Shown here in pieces: positions 8,328 to 15,659 of a DNA stretch of 32,942 nucleotides (positions are counted from its first letter, which is position 1; each line of letters opens with the position of its first letter). Source of the stretch: Bacteroidales bacterium (GTDB taxonomy: Bacteria > Bacteroidota > Bacteroidia > Bacteroidales > UBA3824); contig JAFPYT010000232.1 of assembly GCA_017394445.1 (NCBI GenBank), positions 1 to 32,942 of the forward strand, given 5' to 3'. The position numbers and the translations under genes are program-made. The notes beneath the pieces are model-generated. The model was not told the DNA's origin. It saw only the letters and a list, made by a program, of their open reading frames with translations, and did not search any database.

Positions 8328-8358
8328 TTTGCAAATACTATTTTAATATCTAATTTTG
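8328..8358 (+). promoter_or_regulatory. internal consensus promoter upstream of the second ACP
   Basis: TTTG (8328-8331), a 19-base spacer and TAATTTTG (8351-8358) give a full match to the Bacteroidota consensus. The -33 box overlaps the very end of the glycosyltransferase region and the ATG of the next ACP lies 25 bases past the -7 box. It probably starts an independent transcript for the downstream ACP-ketosynthase-ACP-ligase-methyltransferase genes. Confidence 0.72.
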
Positions 8359-8383
8359 TAGCGAAACAAAACAACCAAACATA

Positions 8384-8641
8384 ATGGAAAATTTAATTTC
8401 GGAATTAAAACAGCGTATTATCGAAGCCCTCAGTTTAGAAGAGGTAAAACCAGAAGATATTGACAGCAACGCACCTCTTTTTGGTGATGGCTTAGGATTA
8501 GATTCTATTGACGCATTGGAACTTATTGTAGTTTTAGAAAAGTATTACGGCATAAAACTCAACGATGCTGCCCAAAGCAAAGCTATATTTAAAAGTGTTG
8601 CCACAATGGCAGACTATATTTCTAAAAACCGCACAAAGTAG
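8384..8641 (+). CDS. acyl carrier protein (second of three)
   Basis: The 85-residue protein has helix I at SELKQRIIEALSLEEVKPEDI and the attachment site in GLGLDSIDALELIVVLEKYYG (Ser of DSI). The variant DSI rather than DSL and the LFGDGLGLDSIDALEL stretch are typical of the ACP next to ketosynthases in flexirubin/aryl-polyene clusters. It is the first gene after the internal promoter and lies 9 bases before the fused ketosynthase, which it probably serves. It is clearly a different ACP from the one at 7306-7551, so each ketosynthase may have its own carrier. Confidence 0.88.
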   Translation: MENLISELKQRIIEALSLEEVKPEDIDSNAPLFGDGLGLDSIDALELIVVLEKYYGIKLNDAAQSKAIFKSVATMADYISKNRTK

Positions 8642-8650
8642 AAGTGTTTT

Positions 8651-10273
8651 ATGCGCAAAAACATTGTTGTAACGGGCTATGGCATTATTTCTGCTAACGA
8701 AATAACACCGATTGAAAATCTTGATTTAGAGGATTTTCCATTTCCCGTGGGCGAAATTAAGCTCACTAACGATGATTTAAAGTGCAATCTCAATATTCCA
8801 ATAGAAAAACAAATAGGACGAACCACTCTTCTTGGTATCTCTGCATTGCGTCAAGCTGCTGAAAATGCTGATGTTAGCGATAAAACACCCGGTCGCAAAA
8901 TCTTGATTTCGGGCACAACGGCGGGCGAAATGGATTTAACCGAAAAATATTGGCAAGATATTAATAATCATGCTGATGTGATGCTTCATCACGATTGTGG
9001 CAGTTGCACCGAACGCATTGCAGAGGGGCTCGGCTTTATCAACGAATGTACCACAATTTCTACAGCCTGTTCGTCGGGTGCCAATGCAATTTTAGAAGCA
9101 GCGGAAATGTTAGAAGCCGATAACGCCGACATAGTTTTTGCTGGTGGGGCAGAGGCTCTTACCAAATTTCATTTAACAGGTTTTGCCTCGTTAATGATAT
9201 TAGACAGAGAGGTTTGCCGACCATTTGCCGACAATCGTGCGGGATTAAATCTTGGTGAGGGTGCAGCCTTTTTGGTAATGGAAACAGAACAGCACGCCAT
9301 TAACCGAGGAGCAAAAATTCTTTGCTATTTTGCAGGAGGCGGCAATGCCTGCGATGCTTTTCATCAAACAGCTTCGTCGCCCGATGGTGATGGTGCTTAT
9401 CTTGCTATGAATAATGCACTTATCAATGCTAATGTAACGCCCGATGCTATTCAATATGTCAACGCTCACGGCACAGGCACAGTAAACAACGATGCAAGCG
9501 AAATGGCTGCCCTTAAACGTATTTTTGGCAATAAAATGCCAATAATCGAAAGCACAAAAAGCATTACAGGACACACTACAAGTGCCGCAGGAGCAATCGA
9601 AGCCGTTATCTGTATTCAAAAATTGCAGCAAAACTGTAAGTTGCAAAACGTTATGGACAATTCGTTTGGATTTGGCGGCAACGATACTTCGCTAATTTTT
9701 TCGCGTTGTAAATCAGAGAGTAATGCCGATTGTTACAACAACGATATTGAAACCGAAGTAGTTGCCAAATACGAGCTTACCAACGAAGACGAAATTGCCG
9801 AAATTAAAGAGTTTTTAAAACCTTCGGAATATAGGCGAATGGGCAAAATTTTACGCAGTTCGCTTTTAACGTCAATTAAGGCATTGAAACAATGCAACAT
9901 AACTGTACCCGATGCCATCATAACAGCCACCACACTTGGTTGTTGGGAAAATTCCGAAAAAATACTCGACCACCTTACCGAACCTCAGCCAACGCTATTT
10001 ATGCAGAGTACGCACAATACAATAGGTTCTAACACAGCCATTTATCTTAAATGTCATGGTTACAACACCACCTACGTGCAAGGCTCAGATTCGTTTAAAA
10101 GAGCGATGCGCAAAGCCGAACTGCTTATCAAAAGCGGCAAATGCAACAATGTTTTGGTAGGTTTGCACAACGAAACCACACAGCGTTACCGCGATATTAT
10201 GCATTTGGCAGGCAGAGATGGTTTGCAACCGTTGATTTCGCTTTCGGTGGTGGTTAAACGCAAGAATCAGTAA
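8651..10273 (+). CDS. ketosynthase fused to a C-terminal ketosynthase-like (chain-length-factor-type) half domain
   Basis: Residues 1 to about 360 form a condensing-enzyme domain with a shortened N-terminus. It has Cys140 in STACSSGAN, His273 in NAHGTGTVNND and His308 in SITGHTTSAAGA, plus NSFGFGGND, so the catalytic triad is complete. Residues about 372-540 are a second unit with KILRSSLLTSIKALKQ, IITATTLGCWENSEKIL, FMQSTHNTIGSNTAIYL and NNVLVGLHNETT. This resembles the Ketoacyl-synt_2 half domain (PF13723) found as a separate chain-length-factor-like protein in flexirubin/aryl-polyene loci; at the place of the active-site Cys it has STHNT. The fusion therefore appears to join a catalytic KS with an inactive partner in one 540-residue chain, instead of the two proteins usually seen. 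It sits between two ACP genes. Domain assignment is from memory of the family; the fused architecture is directly visible. Confidence 0.82.
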   Translation: MRKNIVVTGYGIISANEITPIENLDLEDFPFPVGEIKLTNDDLKCNLNIPIEKQIGRTTLLGISALRQAAENADVSDKTPGRKILISGTTAGEMDLTEKYWQDINNHADVMLHHDCGSCTERIAEGLGFINECTTISTACSSGANAILEAAEMLEADNADIVFAGGAEALTKFHLTGFASLMILDREVCRPFADNRAGLNLGEGAAFLVMETEQHAINRGAKILCYFAGGGNACDAFHQTASSPDGDGAYLAMNNALINANVTPDAIQYVNAHGTGTVNNDASEMAALKRIFGNKMPIIESTKSITGHTTSAAGAIEAVICIQKLQQNCKLQNVMDNSFGFGGNDTSLIFSRCKSESNADCYNNDIETEVVAKYELTNEDEIAEIKEFLKPSEYRRMGKILRSSLLTSIKALKQCNITVPDAIITATTLGCWENSEKILDHLTEPQPTLFMQSTHNTIGSNTAIYLKCHGYNTTYVQGSDSFKRAMRKAELLIKSGKCNNVLVGLHNETTQRYRDIMHLAGRDGLQPLISLSVVVKRKNQ

Positions 10274-10290
10274 CCTTTTATTATCGCGAT

Positions 10291-10515
10291 ATGAAAGAAA
10301 AAATACTCTCCCTATTAGAAAACGAACTGCCCACAGTGGATTTTTCGTCGCAGTTTTTGTTTAGCGAAATGGATTCGCTCGCAGTTACCACAGTTTTGGC
10401 AATACTTTCCGACGAGTATAAAATCAAACTCGATTCAGAAGATGCTACTCCTAAGAACTTTATGAATATCGACACCATTGTCAACCTTGTGCAAACCAAA
10501 CTCAACCAACAATGA
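10291..10515 (+). CDS. short acyl-carrier-like protein (third of three)
   Basis: This 74-residue helical protein has FSEMDSLAVTTVLAILSDEYKI, in which the DSL Ser is positioned like a phosphopantetheine site, followed by an ACP-like C-terminal helix (MNIDTIVNLVQTKLN). It is shorter and less canonical than the other two ACPs, lacking the usual Gly before Asp-Ser (MDSL instead of G-x-DSL). Its TGA overlaps the ATG of the AMP ligase (ATGA at 10512-10515). That coupling suggests this carrier is the ligase's dedicated acceptor, with the ligase loading a starter or precursor acid onto it. Confidence 0.8.
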   Translation: MKEKILSLLENELPTVDFSSQFLFSEMDSLAVTTVLAILSDEYKIKLDSEDATPKNFMNIDTIVNLVQTKLNQQ

Positions 10516-11816
10516 TACTCGAAGACTATCTAAAACACGACGCAGAATTATATCCCAACAAAACGGCTATAATATGTGGCGATAAATCGTTGACTTTTGG
10601 TGAATTGTGGAACTCAGTCTGCAAAACCGCCGAAACTCTTCCAAAAGGTGAAATTGTAGTTTTTCGTGCCTCGCAAGATATTGATTTTATGGTAAAATAT
10701 CTTGCCTTGCATATCAACGGTTCGGTTGCAGTGCCAGTAGAAAAAGACCTTCCCGATAATAGTTTTAACGAAATTATAGAATTTTTAAAACCCTGTAAGC
10801 CAACGCCCGAAGTGGCGGACATTCTATTTACTACCGGCACCATTGGCAAAAAAAAGGGTGTAATGATTCCTCACCGTGCTATTATTGGTAATGGCGAAAA
10901 TGTTATTGAGGTTCAGGGTTTTGACCACGATTCGGCTTTTATTACCACAGGTCCGATGAGCCATATAGCAAGTCTTTCAAAAATTGCGCCTGTATTAATA
11001 AAAGGTGCAACATTGATTATTACCGAAGGCATGAAAAACGTCAATGATTTTTTTGACGCTATGGATTTGCCATTCCAAAAATTTGGAACTTTCCTTGTGC
11101 CGAGCGCTATACGTATATTGTTGCAGTTTAGCGAAGACCGTCTTCGCAAATACGCTTCAAAAATAGACTTTATTGAAACAGGAGCAGCGGCAATTTCCAC
11201 TTCCGACATTCAAAAACTCTGCGAAGTGCTCCCCAATAGTCGCCTTTACAATTCGTATGCCTCTACCGAAACAGGACTTGTTTGCTCGTACAACTTCAAC
11301 GATGGCAAATGTTTAGAAGGTTGCTGCGGTCGTCCCACAAGTCGCACCAATGTTATCATCACACCCGAAGGACTTATTGCCTGTCAGGGTAAAACCATTA
11401 TGACAGGATATGCCTGCGACGATGAACTTACTAATAAAGTATTGATTGATAATACTATATTTACATCAGATTTTGGCGAAATAGATCAAGACGGAAATCT
11501 GCGGATACTTGGTCGTAGCGATGACATTATCAATACCGGCGGTTTTAAAGTATCGCCTACCGAGGTAGAAAACGTTGCTTTGTCGATACCGCAAATTGCT
11601 GATTGTATTTGTGTTCCCGCACCTCACCCTGTACTTGGAACAGCTCTAAAACTTATTTATGTAACAAAGGCTGCGATTACAAAAAAAGAAATTGCGCTTT
11701 ATATAAAAAGCAAGGTAGAAAGTTTCAAAGTGCCATTCTATTACGAAGAATCCGACAAAATTCAGCGCACATTTAATGGCAAGTTAAACCGCAAATTTTA
11801 TCGTCAGAATCAATAA
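10512..11816 (+). CDS. AMP-dependent acyl/aryl ligase of the ketosynthase cluster
   Basis: The 434-residue ANL-superfamily enzyme should adenylate a carboxylic acid and transfer it to an ACP or CoA. Visible motifs are FTTGTIGKKKGVM at about 106-118 (phosphate loop), YASTETGL at about 249, TSDFGEIDQDGNL at about 318, GRSDDIINTGGFKVSP at about 334 and a C-terminal lysine in FNGKLNRK (Lys424). It is clearly shorter than the 554-residue synthetase upstream, with a trimmed N-terminal region. The phosphate loop is atypical: an Ile and a Lys replace the usual Thr/Ser and Pro of TSGTTGxPKG. Coupling by ATGA overlap to a small ACP favours ACP loading. In aryl-polyene/flexirubin clusters a ligase of this type activates the aromatic starter, but no ammonia-lyase is present here to make it. 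Confidence 0.82.
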   Translation: MILEDYLKHDAELYPNKTAIICGDKSLTFGELWNSVCKTAETLPKGEIVVFRASQDIDFMVKYLALHINGSVAVPVEKDLPDNSFNEIIEFLKPCKPTPEVADILFTTGTIGKKKGVMIPHRAIIGNGENVIEVQGFDHDSAFITTGPMSHIASLSKIAPVLIKGATLIITEGMKNVNDFFDAMDLPFQKFGTFLVPSAIRILLQFSEDRLRKYASKIDFIETGAAAISTSDIQKLCEVLPNSRLYNSYASTETGLVCSYNFNDGKCLEGCCGRPTSRTNVIITPEGLIACQGKTIMTGYACDDELTNKVLIDNTIFTSDFGEIDQDGNLRILGRSDDIINTGGFKVSPTEVENVALSIPQIADCICVPAPHPVLGTALKLIYVTKAAITKKEIALYIKSKVESFKVPFYYEESDKIQRTFNGKLNRKFYRQNQ

Positions 11817-11818
11817 TA

Positions 11819-12988
11819 ATGACCGAGGCTGAGCGTAAACTTATTGAACAATACGCAGATAGCGATGTTAACGCATTAGCACTAAAACTGCGCGATAGTG
11901 ATAATGTTGACTCTAAATTTGTGCTTCGTCAAATTGCCGGACGTCAAGTTATGCGCCGCAAAATGCCTCTGTGGGCATCTAATCCCGATGTGCAATATCC
12001 CGATCATCTTCCTTTAGAGCAGTGCTCATCTTTTTTTACCGCAAATTATAAAAAGGAGATAGGGGAGAGGTTGCTCTCAATGTTTGATAAATGTGCCGAC
12101 CTTACGGGAGGATTTGGAGTAGATTTTTTTGTAATGAGCGAAAATTTTTCGCACGCCATCTATGCCGAGCGCAATACCAATCTCTGCGATGTTGTAAGGC
12201 ACAATTTTGAGGTTTTGCACCGTTATAATGCTAAGTTTCTTAATTCCGACGGGGTAGATTTTATAACAAATACATCCGAGCATTTCAACCTTGTATTTAT
12301 CGACCCTGCACGCCGCAATTCTGCCGGAAAAAAAACAGTGAGAATCGAAGATTGCGAGCCTGATATTCTTATTTTTCAAGATATTATGATAAAAAAGGCA
12401 GATGTGGTAATGATAAAACTTTCGCCAATGATAGATATTGCCGACATTATTGCCAAGCTTCATAATGTCAGCGAAATACATTTAGTTGCCACTGCCAACG
12501 AGTGCAAAGAGGTGCTTGTGGTGCTTCACAATGGTTATAATTCTGAACCAAGGATATTTACTGTTAACGACAACCAACATTACACCTTTTTACTATCTAA
12601 CGAGCGCAATTGTGCTATCAATTATTACAAAAGTACCAATCTAAACGGCAAATATCTTTTTGAACCCAATGCTGCCGTTATGAAATCGGGTGCGTTTAAA
12701 ATCCTTACACAAGATTATAAAGTAAGTAAATTGCACGTATCAAGCCACTTATATATAGCCGACCATGATATAAAAGATTTTCCCGGACGGCGATTTAAGA
12801 TAGGGCGAGCAGGACAGCCCAAAGAATTTAGTGGTATAGACAAAGCTAATCTTGCCGTTAGAAATTTTCCCGAAAAGGCAGAAATCTTAAAGAAAAAACT
12901 TAAAATTAGCGATGGCGGTGATATTTTTTTGTTTGCAACTACCATCTACAATGGCTCTAAAGTGTTTATTCAATGTTGTAAAGTTTAA
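11819..12988 (+). CDS. class I SAM-dependent methyltransferase, THUMP-like family
   Basis: This 389-residue protein has a Rossmann-type SAM-binding start in CADLTGGFGVDFFVMSENF at about 93-110, acidic motif II AIYAERNTN, and LVFIDPARRNSAGKK at about 160, which has the DPAR segment used by nucleic-acid methyltransferases of this group. An N-terminal helical region with QVMRRKMPLWA precedes it. The C-terminal third (KVSKLHVSSHLYIADHDIK, FPGRRFKI) fits the THUMP-like domain. Bacteroidota carry one such gene of unassigned RNA-modifying role. It follows the ligase by two bases, so it is cotranscribed, but homology suggests an RNA-type substrate rather than the cluster product; the association may be only positional. 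The start at 11819 is the first ATG after the ligase stop. Confidence 0.8.
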   Translation: MTEAERKLIEQYADSDVNALALKLRDSDNVDSKFVLRQIAGRQVMRRKMPLWASNPDVQYPDHLPLEQCSSFFTANYKKEIGERLLSMFDKCADLTGGFGVDFFVMSENFSHAIYAERNTNLCDVVRHNFEVLHRYNAKFLNSDGVDFITNTSEHFNLVFIDPARRNSAGKKTVRIEDCEPDILIFQDIMIKKADVVMIKLSPMIDIADIIAKLHNVSEIHLVATANECKEVLVVLHNGYNSEPRIFTVNDNQHYTFLLSNERNCAINYYKSTNLNGKYLFEPNAAVMKSGAFKILTQDYKVSKLHVSSHLYIADHDIKDFPGRRFKIGRAGQPKEFSGIDKANLAVRNFPEKAEILKKKLKISDGGDIFLFATTIYNGSKVFIQCCKV

Positions 12989-13023
12989 TATTGTATTTTT
13001 TCCTATTAAATTCTTTCTTTTTC

Positions 13024-13054
13024 TTGAAAAAGTTAAATTTTTACACTACATTTG
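13024..13054 (+). promoter_or_regulatory. promoter for the first TonB-dependent receptor
   Basis: TTG (13024-13026), a 20-base spacer and TACATTTG (13047-13054) match the Bacteroidota consensus. A second -7-like site, TATCTTTG, follows at 13064-13071 but lacks a matching -33 box. The extended sequence tacatttgcactt here recurs exactly in the RRM promoter at 29926-29938, which favours the first site. Confidence 0.6.
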
Positions 13055-13099
13055 CACTTTAAGTATCTTTGTTTGTTGCAACAAAAAAAGAAAGTATTT

Positions 13100-15595
13100 A
13101 TGAAGAACACATTGTGCCGCATATTTGCTGTTATGCTGTTTTGTGCTATAGCATATTCGTCTGTAGCGCAGGTTGATACATTGCCGATTAATTTACGAGA
13201 GATGTTAAACAAAGATAACATCAATTACGACGAAGTTATCAGCGACAAACTCGTAATTTCTGCCGGACGTACCAACAAAAGCGTCGACGAATTGCCAGTT
13301 ACGCTTTACATAATCACTCACGATGAAATTATCCGCAACGGATACGTAACACTTTGCGATGTATTAAAATCTGTTCCTGGTATTAGAGTTTCGCAGCCAT
13401 GTTCGGGCGAATTTGGCGAAGGTTTTATGCAGCGCGGTTTGTTTGGCAACACTTATACTAAGATACTTCTCAACGGATTAGATATCAAACCATCTGCTCC
13501 AACGGGTATGCCTCTTGGTGCTAATATACCTATTCGTCAGGCCGACCGTATCGAGATTATTTATGGTCCTGCAGCTGCAAGTTATGGTAACGATGCTTGT
13601 TCGGGCGTTATCAATATTGTTACCAAGCAAGATTTCGACAAACCTTTTGCCGATGCCGATGTGGTAACGGGAACTGGTGATTATCACTATCTTAACTTTA
13701 TGGCTGGTGGTAAATTTGGTCGCGGTAAACACGTGGCTGAATGTATGATTTACGGATCGAATCTCCGTTATAATAACATGAATATCACCGACTACGATGA
13801 TGAAGACCTTTTTAACCGTTGGAACTATTTTGAGCAACGTGCCACACCTTTTGTTTGTGCTATTGACTCATTTATGCCTACGGAGATGACCGCTGCACGA
13901 TTAGCAAAATTGCCTCTAATGTCGCCTTTTGTCCAGAAACCAGCAGACGCTTTGCCCCAGTATCGTGAGATTATGGGCTACACATCAGGTTGGCATGGCG
14001 ATACTTGGTATCCCGAAATTGCTAATATTCGTCAAGAATCGGCTCAAGCAGGTATTGAACTTAAATACCGAGGCTTAACTTTTTCGTATAATTATCTTTA
14101 CCGCCGAGATTTTTCGTCGCTTGGACAAACTCCGATGCTTTTCCGCTACGACGATTCTAACTTTATGCAAGGCGAAAAGATAATCCGTGCTGCCATTACA
14201 GGCAGTTGGAAATTTGGCAAATTATCCACAACTACGGTGCTTAAATATTTCCGTTATCGTATGGATGATAATTCGCAACGTGGTGTATGTTATTCACCAT
14301 TAGTGCAATATATGTATGGTGCGGGTGATGATGCCGGTTTTGAAGAGCACATTTCTTACGATATTAACAAAAAAATCAGTTTTGCGGCAGGTGTGCTCTA
14401 CCAGTATTCTGGCGTGTTGCCTACCACCAACGAGTCGCCATACAAGTTTCCAAAAGAGCGATACAAAGCATTTGCAAAAACGCTTAACTATACCGACCCG
14501 ATATTTGGACAATTTGGTTACTATCCTTATGCATTTTACACCAATGGTGCTTACGGACAGGTAGAATGGCAGCCCACCGACAAATTATTCCTTACAGGTG
14601 GTGTTCGTTACGACTTCAACTCGCTTTGGGGTAGCACTACCAACCCGCGTATTGCATTATTGTACAAACTTACCGACCGTCTTTCATTCCGTGCTTCGCG
14701 AGGATACGCTTACAAAGCACCTTCGGCACAGCAGATGTATGGTTGCACTGGTGTAGACGCTTCTATCACTGTGAATGCAATAATGACATCATTGGGTCAA
14801 CCTAACGTCGACACCTCTTTGGTGGCTTACCAGCAAGTGCCAGCAGGAAAACTTCAACCCGAAAAAATCGCGTCTACTGAGTTAGGTTTGCGTTGGTATA
14901 TTACCAACGAAAACTATTTAGAGGCTGTTGTATATACCAATCGTGTTAAAGATCCTATTGACCGTTGTTGGGGCGTTCTTGATACAATGTATACCAACCG
15001 ACATATGTACCATGCCGCTGGAATGGGCAGTACCGCCGTTTATAACAAAGATCCCAAAGACAATACACAGTGGACCCGTACTTACCGCAATGTTAGCGAT
15101 GCCGAAATCAAACTTCATGGATACCAGTTTATTATGGTGTTTAAAAATTTAGTTCCTTCGGTTAAGCTTAATATGAATGGCGGTTTTACAATGACAATGG
15201 GTCACGAGGATATTTACGACCAAAACTTTGGCGACGAATCGCAGTTTGACCGTAAAGACCACATTCGTCAAACTCCGCGTTATCAAGCCCAACTTGCTTT
15301 CGACGTAACACTTTTTAAAATAATGAATCTCCGTGCCGAAAATGTTTATTGCAGCAAATGGGCTCGAAAATATTATAGTAGTCCCGACAACGATTTCTTC
15401 TGGGCACCGAGCTATTATAGCTTAGACCTTTCGATGGGATTACATATTAGTAAAAATCTTTACGGCATGGTAAAAGTAACAAATGTTCTCAACACTCGCT
15501 ACGGAGGTATAGATTCAAAAGAAATGGACGTAGACCTTCCGTATAATCCGCAACAATTAACCAATATGAGATTAATTCTTTCGTACGAATTTTAG
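13100..15595 (+). CDS. TonB-dependent outer-membrane receptor
   Basis: The start at 13100 gives an 831-residue precursor with signal peptide MKNTLCRIFAVMLFCAIAYS and cleavage near SVAQ. The longer in-frame start at 13052 overlaps the promoter region and is rejected. A plug domain spans about 60-175: VDELPVTLYIITHDEIIRNG, VLKSVPGIRV, QRGLFGNTYTKILLNGLDI, RIEIIYGPAAASYGNDACSG and VINIVTKQ. The remainder is a beta barrel, ending in the aromatic terminus RLILSYEF expected for BAM-assembled porins. No carboxypeptidase-regulatory or SusC-type signature is seen and no SusD gene adjoins it, so it is more like a siderophore, metal-chelate or vitamin receptor than a glycan transporter. Ligand unknown. 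It is followed at 64 bp by the TPR/SpoIIE sensor. Confidence 0.88.
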   Translation: MKNTLCRIFAVMLFCAIAYSSVAQVDTLPINLREMLNKDNINYDEVISDKLVISAGRTNKSVDELPVTLYIITHDEIIRNGYVTLCDVLKSVPGIRVSQPCSGEFGEGFMQRGLFGNTYTKILLNGLDIKPSAPTGMPLGANIPIRQADRIEIIYGPAAASYGNDACSGVINIVTKQDFDKPFADADVVTGTGDYHYLNFMAGGKFGRGKHVAECMIYGSNLRYNNMNITDYDDEDLFNRWNYFEQRATPFVCAIDSFMPTEMTAARLAKLPLMSPFVQKPADALPQYREIMGYTSGWHGDTWYPEIANIRQESAQAGIELKYRGLTFSYNYLYRRDFSSLGQTPMLFRYDDSNFMQGEKIIRAAITGSWKFGKLSTTTVLKYFRYRMDDNSQRGVCYSPLVQYMYGAGDDAGFEEHISYDINKKISFAAGVLYQYSGVLPTTNESPYKFPKERYKAFAKTLNYTDPIFGQFGYYPYAFYTNGAYGQVEWQPTDKLFLTGGVRYDFNSLWGSTTNPRIALLYKLTDRLSFRASRGYAYKAPSAQQMYGCTGVDASITVNAIMTSLGQPNVDTSLVAYQQVPAGKLQPEKIASTELGLRWYITNENYLEAVVYTNRVKDPIDRCWGVLDTMYTNRHMYHAAGMGSTAVYNKDPKDNTQWTRTYRNVSDAEIKLHGYQFIMVFKNLVPSVKLNMNGGFTMTMGHEDIYDQNFGDESQFDRKDHIRQTPRYQAQLAFDVTLFKIMNLRAENVYCSKWARKYYSSPDNDFFWAPSYYSLDLSMGLHISKNLYGMVKVTNVLNTRYGGIDSKEMDVDLPYNPQQLTNMRLILSYEF

Positions 15596-15659
15596 TTGGA
15601 ACAGTATTTGTAAAGTAAAATATAATATTAAAAAACACTAAACGGGTTTACAAGGAAAG

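Noticed and set aside
6077..11816. Calling the cluster a complete flexirubin or aryl-polyene pathway
   Set aside because: Reductase, dehydratase, ammonia-lyase and export genes typical of those pathways are absent from the window.
13052..13099. N-terminal extension of the first TonB receptor
   Set aside because: Would start within the promoter and displace the signal peptide, which begins at 13100.
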